DNA from: Ilumatobacter sp.
Lineage (GTDB): Bacteria > Actinomycetota > Acidimicrobiia > Acidimicrobiales > Ilumatobacteraceae
Length of the DNA stretch: 64,000 bases
Assembly (NCBI GenBank): GCA_018666235.1
Contig: JABJAB010000025.1
Span: forward strand, 3,073 to 67,072
Direction of reading: 5' to 3'
Translations under genes and position numbers: made by a program
In this document: positions 46,119-54,955 of the stretch, piece after piece
Layout of the letters: each line of letters opens with the position of its first letter
Position numbering within the stretch: position 1 is the first letter of the stretch
Notes under the pieces: generated by a model
The model's input: the letters and a program-made list of their open reading frames with translations, nothing else
Told to the model about the DNA's origin: nothing
Databases searched by the model: none

Positions 46119-47315
46119 ATGCGCCACGATGTCCAAGTCGCACTCATGAAACAGCTGATCGAGCGACTGGATGCCGGCACCAACGTCGACGCCGGGCAAA
46201 TTCGGGCCCAGTCCACGTCCACGTACACCGATCCAGCGCAAGCCGAACGCGAGCGGCAACTATTTTTTCGCGGCACCGCGCAGTGTGTCGGCCTATCAGG
46301 CGACCTGCCCGAGCCGGGGTCGTTCATCACGAGCAACGACGTCGGCGTGCCGATCCTGGCGACACGCAACGCCACCGGTCAGTTCCAGGCATTCATCAAC
46401 TCATGCCGCCACCGGGGCGCCATCGTCGAGACCGAAGCACGCGGAACCAAGCGCCGCTTCACGTGCCCCTTTCACGCCTGGACCTACGACCCCGACGGGG
46501 CACTAGTGGGTCTTCCCAAACCCGACCACTTCGGCGAGGTCGACACCGAGTGCCTCGGGTTGAAGCCGCTGCCCGCTGAAGAACGCCATGGGCTGCTTTT
46601 CGTCCACCCTGACCCAGACGCCACCCTCAACCTCGACGAACTGCTCGGGGCCTGGTTCAACGACGAGTTCTCCACCTGGGGCTTCGACAAACTCGTGCCA
46701 ATCAATCGTGACGCGTACGACACCGCCTGCAACTGGAAGCTGGCAATGGACACCTTCGGCGAGACCTATCATTTCTCCTCGCTGCACAAGGACACACTGT
46801 TCAACAGCTTCCACGGCAACGTGCAGTGTTACGACGACGACGCCGATGCTGGCGGCCACAGTCACCGCATGATCCTCTGTCGTCGTGACATCGACCAGAT
46901 GCGCCACCTCCCCGAGGATCAGTGGGACATCACGGTGGCCGGTCTGCCCGTGTACTGGATCTTCCCCAACGTGATCCTCATGCCGTTCCGCGCCGGTGTG
47001 TTCCTGGTCCGCGCCTACCCGACTCCAGGGGATCCCGGCCGCCATCTCAGCCGCGTCGACTTCTACATGAAGTCAGAACTGGCTGATGCGACTGGGCCCG
47101 AAGCAGCCGAGATCAACGAATTCATCACCAACATCGCGCAAGGCTTCGCCGAGATCATTCGCGACGAGGATTACGTGATGGGTGAATCACAGCAGGCCGC
47201 CGCGAACGCCGGTGCGCTCGATGAGAGCCTCTTCGGCCGCAATGAGCCGGCGCTGCACCACTACCACGACACCTACGCCGCAAAGCTCGCCGCGGCGGAG
47301 GTGGCCGGCGCCTGA
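46119..47315 (+). CDS. Rieske non-heme iron oxygenase, alpha subunit
   Basis: A 398-aa aromatic ring-hydroxylating dioxygenase-type protein. The Rieske 2Fe-2S ligands are Cys96, His98, Cys116 and His119 (CRH and CPFH). The mononuclear iron site is Glu215-x2-His218-x4-His223 in ETYHFSSLH. It would hydroxylate or demethylate an aromatic or aliphatic substrate with electrons from a reductase that is not encoded nearby. The start at 46119 is 75 bp after the upstream hypothetical gene. Confidence 0.87.
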   Translation: MRHDVQVALMKQLIERLDAGTNVDAGQIRAQSTSTYTDPAQAERERQLFFRGTAQCVGLSGDLPEPGSFITSNDVGVPILATRNATGQFQAFINSCRHRGAIVETEARGTKRRFTCPFHAWTYDPDGALVGLPKPDHFGEVDTECLGLKPLPAEERHGLLFVHPDPDATLNLDELLGAWFNDEFSTWGFDKLVPINRDAYDTACNWKLAMDTFGETYHFSSLHKDTLFNSFHGNVQCYDDDADAGGHSHRMILCRRDIDQMRHLPEDQWDITVAGLPVYWIFPNVILMPFRAGVFLVRAYPTPGDPGRHLSRVDFYMKSELADATGPEAAEINEFITNIAQGFAEIIRDEDYVMGESQQAAANAGALDESLFGRNEPALHHYHDTYAAKLAAAEVAGA

Positions 47316-47328
47316 GGAGGCGGCCTGG

Positions 47329-47736
47329 TCAGGACGTTTCGACGAACTCGACCAAGTTCCCGTCCGGGTCCTCGACGATACCGATACGAATGCCGGGCCG
47401 AAGATCGGTAGCCGGTACGACGACCGTGACATCCGCCCCGACGCACAACGCCAGAACCTCGTCGAGATTCGAGACGATCAGCGTCAGATAGCGCAAACCG
47501 AGGGCGCCAGGAATTCCTCCGCCGGACGCGGCGGGCGGCGTCTCATCGAAGGCGACCAACTTCAGGAGCGAATCGCCACACTGCACGCGATGCATCGTGC
47601 CTCCGCCACCAATCGGCATCGGCATGTCGGCGACATGTTCAAGGCCGAGCAGGTCACAGTAGAACGCCAACGCTCGCGGACCGTCGCTGACGACAATTCC
47701 GAGATCGATCGCGGACTTGGCAAGTTGAACTCCCAT
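47329..47736 (-). CDS. VOC-family protein (glyoxalase/dioxygenase superfamily)
   Basis: A 135-aa single VOC module: KSAIDLGIVVSDGPRALAFYCDLLG at the start, LRYLTLIVSNLDEVLALC in the middle, and the end GIRIGIVEDPDGNLVEFVE with the Glu metal ligand. The first metal position is Asp rather than His (AIDLG), so metal binding may differ from glyoxalase I. Function unknown. Convergent with the Rieske oxygenase (13 bp) and downstream of the selenoprotein operon but on the same strand; it is probably separate because its start lies beyond the operon end. Confidence 0.75.
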   Translation of the reverse strand: MGVQLAKSAIDLGIVVSDGPRALAFYCDLLGLEHVADMPMPIGGGGTMHRVQCGDSLLKLVAFDETPPAASGGGIPGALGLRYLTLIVSNLDEVLALCVGADVTVVVPATDLRPGIRIGIVEDPDGNLVEFVETS

Positions 47737-47838
47737 CGCCGGAACGCTACTCAGTCACCAGCGAACTGATCCGGCCAGGGCCACCTCTGAGGGCTGCCAC
47801 CAAATGGGCGGGGTGGAACGCTGAGTCAGATTGCCCAG

Positions 47839-49080
47839 TCAGAAGGCGCTGCCGTCGCGATACCGACCCTCAGGGATCAGCAGGCCACGCACCAGGTTCG
47901 CCATCGGGTTGTCGGCAGCAGTGAGCCGGTCGGCAACGGCAAGCAGCGTGTCGCCAAGGGCGGTGCCGCCGAAGATCCAATCGTTGAGCGCGTCGTGGTT
48001 CGGTGCAACACTCCCAGGCTGCGCCGCGATGGCCTCGTGGTAGAAGGTCCGCAGGTCGTCGGCAAGGTGCCGAACAAGCAGCGGCATGTCGAAGGCCCAG
48101 TCGACCTCGCCCACAGGCGCGTCAGTGATCGAGTCAGCTTCGACCACCGACGCCAGTGCCCGAGCGACGTCGTCGACCTGGTCGGGCTGCGCGCCGCTGA
48201 CGCCAAACAGCGTGCGCCCGCGAACGGCCCGCGTCTGTGCCGACCAGGTCTTCAATCGCCCCACCTCAGCGAGGAGTCGCCCCGTCAAGGTGTCGTCGAC
48301 AACCGGCCCGAGGTTGAGCGGGCAGGCCCACTGTCCAGGGCCGGCCTCCTCCGGGAGTGGACCGGCATAGTCGGCAATCGTCGGCTCGGTCGCAGTCGCG
48401 AGCAGACCGAATGCCTGGCGCATCACGTTCTTCTGGAACTCAGGGTCCTCGGCCGAACCAAGCGGTCGGCCCAAGGCGAACGGTACCCACAGTGCCCGAG
48501 TCGGGCCGACGGCCTCGCTCTGTTCACGTATCAGGCTGATCGACGTGCAGGCGACACCGGCCCGCTCGATGAAGTTGGTGAGGGCGCCAACTGCGCCCGT
48601 GCACAGCGGTCAAACAGGAACGAGGAGCGCAACATCAACGCCGTCTGCGGCGAGCATTCGGCCGACCTCACTTCCGGTGTCTTCGAACAACGCCGGATTC
48701 GGCATCGCCCCCATGAACGAGTAGTGCCGGGGGCTGACGCCACCAATCTCACCTGAGGCGACCATCTCGTGGAGTCGGTCGAGCGGGAACGAAATGTTCG
48801 GATCCTGCTGGAAGGCGCTGCGATCGAAGTTGGTGCTGACGTGCGACAGGACGACGTCGCCCCAGTCGGCATCACTCGGCAATACCCGATAGTCGAGCGC
48901 ACCGAGGGTAAATGGTGCATCGGTACGGAGGTGCAGGCCGGCGGTCGACACGATCGCAACAGTCAACTCGGCTAACGGCTTTGGCGTCAGCCACCTTCCC
49001 GGCTCAATGCGCGACATGGCGTCGGCTCGCGCCTGGAGGTGTTCGGCCTCCGCCTCGTGCAAATCCGCCAGCCTGACCAT
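47839..49080 (-). CDS. Candidate selenoprotein, glycine/betaine/sarcosine reductase selenoprotein B (GrdB)-like, Sec157
   Basis: One continuous frame of 413 codons if the TGA at 48612-48610 is read as selenocysteine. N-terminal half: VAIVSTAGLHLRTDAPF, SHVSTNFD, DPNISFPLDRLHEMVASGEIGG and SPRHYSFMGAMPN, the usual blocks of the GrdB-like family. Then VDVALLVPV-Sec157-Pro-Leu-Cys160-TGAVG, FIERAGVACTSIS and RALWVPFALGRPLGSAEDP continue the family pattern on the other side. The redox motif U-x-x-C sits at the position where relatives have Cys or Sec. A 6-bp hairpin begins 11 nt after the TGA. The start overlaps the GST-like stop as TGATG. Split annotation would give 156- and 211-aa fragments. 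Redox role likely; substrate unknown. Confidence 0.85.
48582..48612 (-). promoter_or_regulatory. Sec UGA codon with SECIS-like hairpin (GrdB-like gene)
   Basis: UGA at 48612-48610, 11-nt spacer, then GGGCGC - loop AGUUG - GCGCCC: a perfect 6-bp stem, 17 nt in all, with G and U in the loop. A weaker lower stem (GUG with CAC) can extend it. The E. coli fdhF SECIS also has a 17-nt minimal hairpin 11 nt after its UGA. Confidence 0.7.
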
Positions 49081-50117
49081 CAGGCGACCAGCACTTCGCA
49101 CCCGGTACCGGCAAGAATCGCGTCGACCGCGGACCGGTCCGAATCTGACAGCGCTGCGTACTGCTCGCGCAGCCACACCAAGCACTTGCCCTGATAGCCG
49201 AAGGGCGCCTGGGCGTACGTCTGCTCGTCGATCGTGCAGGACATCTCATCAGCGCCCGCCTGAAGTGCCGCTGCATTTGCGATCATAAACGGTGCGTACG
49301 TGCGACCGACTTCGTGCAGCAGCGCAACGGTGGTGTCGCTGATCGCATCGCGGTCAACCCAGCCCGCATCGCCGGCGGGGGTCTCCCACCACGACAGGTC
49401 GTCCATTCGGTCGACCCAGTTGCGCACGCGCGGCGCCCGGTCGATTGCTTCGCGTGCCGACTCTGGCTCCCAGCTGACCAACTGATGCAGCTGCCCGAAC
49501 AACCCAAAGTCACCGCGCCCAGGACGGTCACCGAGCAGGAACATCTGCGACTCGAAGTGCGCCGACAGCAGTGCGAGGAGACGCTGGTATGAGTCCTCGA
49601 TGATCGGCCGATTCTCTTGAGTCGACCCAACCATGGCCCGCCGACCGATCTGCCGTTCGGAGATGTACGCATGCATCTGCTGCCACTGATCGTCGGGGAG
49701 ATCGAGACCACCACGATCGAGCGGAAGCAGCTTGGACGCCTTGTCGATCGCGGCGTCGTAATACCAGCGGTAGTGGTACATCGGCTTGGTCAACCACTCA
49801 TCGCCGTAGTCCTCGATGAGGTAGTCGATGAACGCCACCACGGGGTCGGACGGCACGAGGCTGCGCTCGTTGAACATCGTCTCGAGCCGCATGATCTGCG
49901 GGCTGCTGTCGACCATCGCTTCGGTGTAGTCGCCATCATCGTTCGGGAAGGCGATCACCGGGATGATCTGCACCGGAACGTCCGGCAGGTTGTCCCACTT
50001 CGACCCGCGCAGGATCCAGCGGAACGGGATCTGCCGATAGCGCAGCACCCCGCGCATCTTGATCGAATACGGCGACCCGTAACCGCCACCGAGGAGCAAG
50101 GGGTGCCGTTGGCTCAC
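49080..50117 (-). CDS. Glutathione S-transferase-like protein
   Basis: A 345-aa protein with an N-terminal thioredoxin-fold GST domain (LLLGGGYGSPYSIKMRGVLRY, then IIPVIAFPNDDG and the SNAIL/TRFE-like end MVDSSPQIMRLE) and an all-helical C-terminal domain containing FLLGDRPGRGDFGLFGQL. The active-site segment is GSPYS, so Ser rather than Cys. Actinobacteria mostly lack glutathione, so the thiol partner is unclear. It starts at GTG 50117 overlapping the DUF1330 stop by GTGA and is coupled to the selenoprotein gene by TGATG. Confidence 0.82.
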   Translation of the reverse strand: MSQRHPLLLGGGYGSPYSIKMRGVLRYRQIPFRWILRGSKWDNLPDVPVQIIPVIAFPNDDGDYTEAMVDSSPQIMRLETMFNERSLVPSDPVVAFIDYLIEDYGDEWLTKPMYHYRWYYDAAIDKASKLLPLDRGGLDLPDDQWQQMHAYISERQIGRRAMVGSTQENRPIIEDSYQRLLALLSAHFESQMFLLGDRPGRGDFGLFGQLHQLVSWEPESAREAIDRAPRVRNWVDRMDDLSWWETPAGDAGWVDRDAISDTTVALLHEVGRTYAPFMIANAAALQAGADEMSCTIDEQTYAQAPFGYQGKCLVWLREQYAALSDSDRSAVDAILAGTGCEVLVA

Positions 50118-50941
50118 GAGTCGATCGACGCTTCGAGATCATTGAGCGCGGCACGCACGATCAGCGCATAGGTATCAGCAATGGCGACCTCGCGATGGTC
50201 CTTCTGAGCTTCAAGACGAGATGGATCGGTCACAACGGCCATGAAGGCCGCTTTGCTCGGGAACTCGTTGAACCGCACCTGATGCCATGCCCGGCCGTCG
50301 CCGATGATCGTGTCTTCCACGGCAAACCAGCCGCTGATGCGCACGCCGTGGCCAAGCGCCACCTTGCCCGCCGCGGTTTGGTACTGCTCCATGTGGTCGG
50401 GCGTCGTGTGCGCCGCCGCCGCGTCGTTGAAGCGGATGACGTGCATCACCACGACCGGGCCATCGTCGGCGGTCGGCGGGTGTGGCACGTCGGCCCAGTC
50501 GATCAGCTCAAACCCCTCCGGCGCCTCGGGCACCGGCATCGGCTGGGTTCCGATGACAATCGTGGTCTCCATACCAGCGTCCTTGTGGTGGTGCGACTTC
50601 TGGAACGACGGCAGCGACTGCATGTCGATGAACGATTTGCGCGTTGGGTACTTCACCACGCCGATGCGATCCCATTTCGGTTCGTCACCCAGCAACTGCT
50701 GATCGACGTTGCCAAAAAACACCGGTCGAGCTCCGACTGCTGCGAGTGAGTCGAGGGGCGAATACGCGTCATCGGCGTCGCGTCCGCTGATCGTGGATTC
50801 GCGACCGTCGGCATAGTCGGCGACCTCGCGATACTTCATCAGGTTGACCATCCACACCGGACCATCGTCCTCCGGCGGCATGGTTGCCATCTTCATCCCA
50901 TATTCCCTGTTCAGGGTGCCGTAGCGGACCGTGTTGCTCAT
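50114..50941 (-). CDS. Tandem DUF1330-like protein
   Basis: A 275-aa protein with two ferredoxin-fold (dimeric alpha-beta barrel) repeats: DGPVWMVNLMKYR (about residues 26-38) and DGPVVVMHVIRFND (about 164-177), each followed by a strand pattern ending in FIDMQSLPSFQKSHHHKDAG or FMAVVTDPSRLEAQKDHRE. The fold is common in small-molecule-handling enzymes and monooxygenase-like proteins. Function unknown. ATGA and GTGA overlaps couple it to the sulfatase-DJ-1 gene upstream and the GST-like gene downstream. Confidence 0.72.
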   Translation of the reverse strand: MSNTVRYGTLNREYGMKMATMPPEDDGPVWMVNLMKYREVADYADGRESTISGRDADDAYSPLDSLAAVGARPVFFGNVDQQLLGDEPKWDRIGVVKYPTRKSFIDMQSLPSFQKSHHHKDAGMETTIVIGTQPMPVPEAPEGFELIDWADVPHPPTADDGPVVVMHVIRFNDAAAAHTTPDHMEQYQTAAGKVALGHGVRISGWFAVEDTIIGDGRAWHQVRFNEFPSKAAFMAVVTDPSRLEAQKDHREVAIADTYALIVRAALNDLEASIDS

Positions 50942-53514
50942 GACGTGCTCACATTCTCAGACTGTGCAACCAAGAGTTGCATCATCTCGCGGGCCACCAT
51001 CGGCCCGGCATTCTGGTTCTGGCCGGTCACCAAATTGCCGTCAACGACCCAGTGATTCGCGAGCGGATCGCGTCGACGGGTTTCGCTTTCGAACTCGGCC
51101 CCGACCCCACGGAGTTCCCGCTCAGGGTGGTGCGGGGTGGACTGAATACCGAGCTCCTTCACCTGCTTGTCGGTGACAGCCGAGATCTTGCGGCCGGCCA
51201 CAAGCGGCTTGCCATCCACGTCTTTCGCGTTGAGAAGACCGAGCGGTCCGTGACAGACGCCGCCGATCACGAGGCCTTTCGCGTTCGCATCAGTCATCTT
51301 GTCGGCGAGCGGTTCGGAGAATCCGAAGTCGAACGCCGCGCCCCAACCACCGGCGAGGAATACAACGTCGTAGTCACTTATGTCGAGGTCGCCGATCGCG
51401 AGCGAGTCGGTGACCTTGGCCTTGAGCTCGTCATCGGCAAGGAACCGATCATCGTCGGCACACCGGATCACGGACTTGATCGACTGCGGGTCGACCGGGA
51501 TCACCCCGCCGAGCGGGCTGGCCACGTCGACGGCCATCCCGGCGTCGAGGAACGCGTAGTACGCCACGGTCATCTCACTGGCAAACACCCCGGTCGGCTT
51601 GCCGATGTCGAGCACCCCAACGTTGGTCGCGACGACGAGCGCCCGTTTCCCGGTGAGGTCAAATGTGGTGGCGTCCGGGTCGTCGGGGTGCATTCCTGCC
51701 CGCTGCAGTGCCTTGCGTAGCAGGCGTGCGGGTGGTGTTGGTTGTTTCATCGGTGCTCCTGCTGTGGGTTGGCGTGACGCATAGGGCCACGGGTTGTTGC
51801 GTCCGGGGACGGCTCGGGCACGTTCGGCCTGGAGCTCAGTTCGGAGATGGTCGAACACGGTCGACACCGCCGGCTCGTTCCAGCGATTGATGGCCTCGAT
51901 CGGGTCGGCATCGAGGTCGTACAGCTCCCACTGATCCGGCAGCGTGGCGGTCCGGTACTCGTCTCCGCCAGGGCCGGATGCCGCGAGATGACGAATCCCG
52001 GGTTCGGTCCACGTGTCCGGATCGTCGAAGGTTCGGACGAGCTTCCAGAGGTGGCCAACGCCGTCGACAGCGTCGGGAACCCGCAGCACCAGCCCTTCGA
52101 AATTCGATGCCACATGCGCCGGCACTTGGATCCGCAGCGGCGCCGGTGGCTTTGCTGTTCGACCGAGCCGACGCGCGAAGCCAGATGCGCCGGAGTCGCC
52201 TTCCAGCATGTTGTCGCGCGTCATCAAGTAGACCGGCCGACTCTGGTCCGCGGTGTCGGGTGCGTCGACCACCGGCATCAGGTCGCGGCCGGGGAGTGGA
52301 TGGACTTCGGTGAAGTCAGCTCGCAGCACGTCACCGGCGATCGCCTCGTCAATTCCCGCTGCAGCGAGCAGCGTCGGCACGATGTCGACGTGCGAGGTGG
52401 GCGCGCCGTCAATCGCCGCGCCAGTCGTCGCATTGGCGCCAACACGTGCGATCGAGAACGGCACGCGTGTCGCTTCGTCATAGAGCGTGAACCATTTCTG
52501 GTGGAGCCCGCCATGTGCGCCGAGGAGGTCGCCGTGGTCCGAGGTGCGAACGATCACGCTGTCGTGGCCGCTGCTGGTGACCGCCGCGCGGACCTGGTCG
52601 AGCGGCCCGTCGACCTCAGCGTGCAACCGGTAGTAGAGGTCGCGGTACTCCTGCGCTTTCTTCCGGTAGGTGCCGGCCACCGCCGGGATCGGCCCATACC
52701 CGGACGGGTAGGTCTCGCGATACGCGATCTGGGCAGCAGGTTTGCTCGCGAGATCTTCGTGCGCCGTCGGCGCCTCAGGCACGTGGGGCGGATCGGTCGG
52801 ACCGACCTCGAGTGGATTGTCGCGCCGGGCCCATGCTGGGAAGAGCACGATGTCGTGCGGGTTGACGAAACTCGCAACCAGAAGAAATGGCTGCTCTGCG
52901 TCAGTATCGCCGGCAGCGCGCCGGGCGTAGCGATCTTCAAGCCAGGCCGTGACGCGGGCCGCAATCAGTGGGTCGCGTCGCACGCCACTATCGCGCAGTC
53001 GACCGCCGTGTGGCTCTGGGCCGACCCAGCCGTCGAAGCCGAAGGGGGCGAGCGGGTTGGCAGCCACGTACTGCTCGACCGCGGCGGCATCGATGTTGCC
53101 GTCGTCGTCGTTCGTGTCGACGCGTGCGCCCTCTGTGTCGTGTAAGTCGGCGTGGCTGATGTGCCATTTGCCGTCGTAGTGAGTGTCGTATCCGGCGGCT
53201 CGGAACCAGTTACCGAGCGTCGGCACCTCCCCCTCGCGCAACCAACGGAGCCGGCTGTCGTCGGCCATCTTGCCGAGCCCGTCGGTCTGGGTGACGCCGT
53301 GCACGTCGGGATACTGGCCGGTGAAGATCGTCGGGCGGCTTGGCACGCAGGCGAGCGACCCGGTGTAGTGGCGATTGAAGTTCACCGCATGTTCGTCGAA
53401 CCAGGTCTGGCCGTTCAGCACCTTGCTCCGCCAAGCGCGGACGTCGTCCGACTCGTAGGGCGGGATGGCCCGCTCTTCGTCGGTCATGATGATGATTACG
53501 TCGGGGCGCGTCAT
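50938..53514 (-). CDS. Type I sulfatase fused to a DJ-1/PfpI domain
   Basis: An 858-aa two-domain protein. Residues 1 to about 585 are a sulfatase with MTDEERAIP at the start, formylglycine motif Cys56-Val-Pro-Ser-Arg60 followed by PTIFTG, and RTSDHGDLLGAHGG for metal binding. Residues about 620-858 are a DJ-1/PfpI (type 1 glutamine amidotransferase-like) domain with Glu647 (ASEM) and the nucleophile elbow GGVCHGPLG, Cys754. An in-frame ATG at 51750 (Met589) sits 5 nt behind AGGAG, so the DJ-1 part may also be made separately. Overlaps by ATGA at both ends. Substrate unknown. Confidence 0.85.
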   Translation of the reverse strand: MTRPDVIIIMTDEERAIPPYESDDVRAWRSKVLNGQTWFDEHAVNFNRHYTGSLACVPSRPTIFTGQYPDVHGVTQTDGLGKMADDSRLRWLREGEVPTLGNWFRAAGYDTHYDGKWHISHADLHDTEGARVDTNDDDGNIDAAAVEQYVAANPLAPFGFDGWVGPEPHGGRLRDSGVRRDPLIAARVTAWLEDRYARRAAGDTDAEQPFLLVASFVNPHDIVLFPAWARRDNPLEVGPTDPPHVPEAPTAHEDLASKPAAQIAYRETYPSGYGPIPAVAGTYRKKAQEYRDLYYRLHAEVDGPLDQVRAAVTSSGHDSVIVRTSDHGDLLGAHGGLHQKWFTLYDEATRVPFSIARVGANATTGAAIDGAPTSHVDIVPTLLAAAGIDEAIAGDVLRADFTEVHPLPGRDLMPVVDAPDTADQSRPVYLMTRDNMLEGDSGASGFARRLGRTAKPPAPLRIQVPAHVASNFEGLVLRVPDAVDGVGHLWKLVRTFDDPDTWTEPGIRHLAASGPGGDEYRTATLPDQWELYDLDADPIEAINRWNEPAVSTVFDHLRTELQAERARAVPGRNNPWPYASRQPTAGAPMKQPTPPARLLRKALQRAGMHPDDPDATTFDLTGKRALVVATNVGVLDIGKPTGVFASEMTVAYYAFLDAGMAVDVASPLGGVIPVDPQSIKSVIRCADDDRFLADDELKAKVTDSLAIGDLDISDYDVVFLAGGWGAAFDFGFSEPLADKMTDANAKGLVIGGVCHGPLGLLNAKDVDGKPLVAGRKISAVTDKQVKELGIQSTPHHPERELRGVGAEFESETRRRDPLANHWVVDGNLVTGQNQNAGPMVAREMMQLLVAQSENVSTS

Positions 53515-53984
53515 GCGTCTGCCTCCTGTGCGTTGCGTGGTGCTGTGAATTGTTCGGCGATGCCGGCGAGCATCTCATCGGATGCTTGGCCGAGCTTGCG
53601 GCCAACCACCTTGGCGATGCCCTTTTGCGGAGGTCGCGATCCGGCATCGACTTCGGTGGTCAACGTGACCGTGGTGCTCGTACTGGTCGTGTCGCTGAGC
53701 GGCTCAAGCGTCCACGTGTTGGTCAACGACCGAATCACCGCAGGCAGCCCGGTGAGGGCATAACTCAACGCCACGCCCGGCTCCCAGCGCGTCACGGTCT
53801 CGACCACGGTCGTGCGGCCGGTCTGGATTCGGCGCACCATGCCGACACCGTCGGTCTGATCAGAGAGCAGGCACGAATGGTCGACATTCGACGCCCATTC
53901 GCTGATCGCTGCAAAGTCCGACAGCACAGCCCAGACCTCGTCGGGAGACGCCGGAACCGATGTTGATTTCACCACCGTGGCCAT
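53511..53984 (-). CDS. SRPBCC family protein (polyketide cyclase/dehydrase-like)
   Basis: A 157-aa SRPBCC protein from ATG 53984. TVVKSTSVPASPDEVWAVLSDFAAISEW is the standard N-terminal strand-helix, followed by GVGMVRRIQTGRTTVVE and a C-terminal helix (GIAKVVGRKLGQASDEMLAGI). It likely binds a hydrophobic intermediate. It lies 4 bp after the haloalkane dehalogenase gene and overlaps the sulfatase-DJ-1 gene by ATGA, so it is internal to the operon. Confidence 0.8.
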   Translation of the reverse strand: MATVVKSTSVPASPDEVWAVLSDFAAISEWASNVDHSCLLSDQTDGVGMVRRIQTGRTTVVETVTRWEPGVALSYALTGLPAVIRSLTNTWTLEPLSDTTSTSTTVTLTTEVDAGSRPPQKGIAKVVGRKLGQASDEMLAGIAEQFTAPRNAQEADA

Positions 53985-53988
53985 GTCG

Positions 53989-54897
53989 TCAGCCCGCACC
54001 GATCGCGTCGATGAGAATGTGCGCGATCTGCGGGGCGCCATCTTCCTGGAAGAAGTGGTTCGCGTTGGTGACCGTGGTGTGCGGCTGACCTTGCGCGCCG
54101 GGAACCAGTTTCAGGAAGGGCACATCGCCACCGGCAGTGACTGCGTCGTTGTCGCTGAAGCAGCAGATGAACGGCTTGTCCCACTGCATGAAGACCTTCC
54201 AGGCGTCACGATTGTCCGGTGCTGCCGGGTCATCGGTCGACGTCGGCACCAACGACGGGAAGATGCGAGCGCCTTCCTTGAACGTCTCGTCCGGGAACGG
54301 AGCGTCGTAGGCGGCGACTTCGCCATCGGTCAGCGCGGTGTCGGTGGCACCCTGCAGGATCTGGCCGATCGGGAAGACCGGCGACTCCTGGCTGAACTTC
54401 TGCCACGCCATGAACGCGTCGCTCGGCGCACCTTCACCAGTTGGGAGACCGGTGTTGCCGATCACGACGCGTGCGAACCGGTCGGGGTTGTTGGCAACGA
54501 GGCGGAGGCCAACGAGGCCGCCCCAGTCTTGACCGAAGAACGTGGCGTTTCGCAGGTCGAGGTGATCGATGATCGCCTCCTGCATCCAGGCAACGTGGCG
54601 GGCGTAGGTGTAGTCGCTCTTCTCGCTCGGCTTGTCGCTCTTGCCGAAGCCGATGAGGTCCGGCGCGATCACACGCAACCCGGCGGCGGTGAGCAGCGGG
54701 ATGATCTTGCGGTACAGGTAACTCCACGACGGCTCGCCGTGCATCGCCAACACGACCGGCCCATCTGCCGGGCCCTCATCGAGGTAGTGAACACGAAGCG
54801 TGCCGCCGTCGAGATCGTCGATGTCGACGTAGTTCGGCGCGAACGGATAGTCCGGCAGATCGACGAATCGATCATCAGGCGTGCGGAGTGATTTCAT
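53989..54897 (-). CDS. Haloalkane dehalogenase, subfamily I (DhlA-like)
   Basis: A 302-aa alpha/beta hydrolase that should cleave a carbon-halogen bond to alcohol and halide. The nucleophile is Asp124 in GQDWGG, with Trp125 after it as halide ligand; the numbering equals that of Xanthobacter DhlA (Asp124, Trp125). The oxyanion region HGEPSWSYLYR (residues 53-63) has Glu-Pro, which marks subfamily I; subfamily II has HGNP. His281 in NANHFF and an Asp in FSDNDAV (249 or 251) complete the triad. ATG at 54897. A 16-bp-stem hairpin lies directly upstream. Epoxide hydrolases share the fold but lack this Trp pattern. Confidence 0.87.
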   Translation of the reverse strand: MKSLRTPDDRFVDLPDYPFAPNYVDIDDLDGGTLRVHYLDEGPADGPVVLAMHGEPSWSYLYRKIIPLLTAAGLRVIAPDLIGFGKSDKPSEKSDYTYARHVAWMQEAIIDHLDLRNATFFGQDWGGLVGLRLVANNPDRFARVVIGNTGLPTGEGAPSDAFMAWQKFSQESPVFPIGQILQGATDTALTDGEVAAYDAPFPDETFKEGARIFPSLVPTSTDDPAAPDNRDAWKVFMQWDKPFICCFSDNDAVTAGGDVPFLKLVPGAQGQPHTTVTNANHFFQEDGAPQIAHILIDAIGAG

Positions 54898-54916
54898 AGC
54901 TGCTGCTTTCGAAAGG

Positions 54917-54951
54917 GAAGACGACTTGGTGCCACGCACCAAGTCGTCTTC
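54917..54951. repeat. Intergenic hairpin (copy of the GACGACTTGGTGC element)
   Basis: Perfect inverted repeat with 16-bp arms and a 3-nt CAC loop, lying between the MBL-hydrolase stop (54956) and the dehalogenase start (54897). No T-run follows, so it is not a standard rho-independent terminator. It shares the core GACGACTTGGTGC with the hairpin at 55862-55890. Confidence 0.8.
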
Positions 54952-54955
54952 TCGG

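Noticed and set aside
48610..49080. Reading the TGA at 48610-48612 as a true stop with two separate genes
   Set aside because: Family homology runs unbroken across the TGA in the same frame, the downstream piece begins in mid-domain, and a hairpin sits at SECIS distance.
54917..54951. Rho-independent terminator
   Set aside because: The stem is strong but is followed by mixed sequence on both strands with no T-run, and the gene order continues as an operon.
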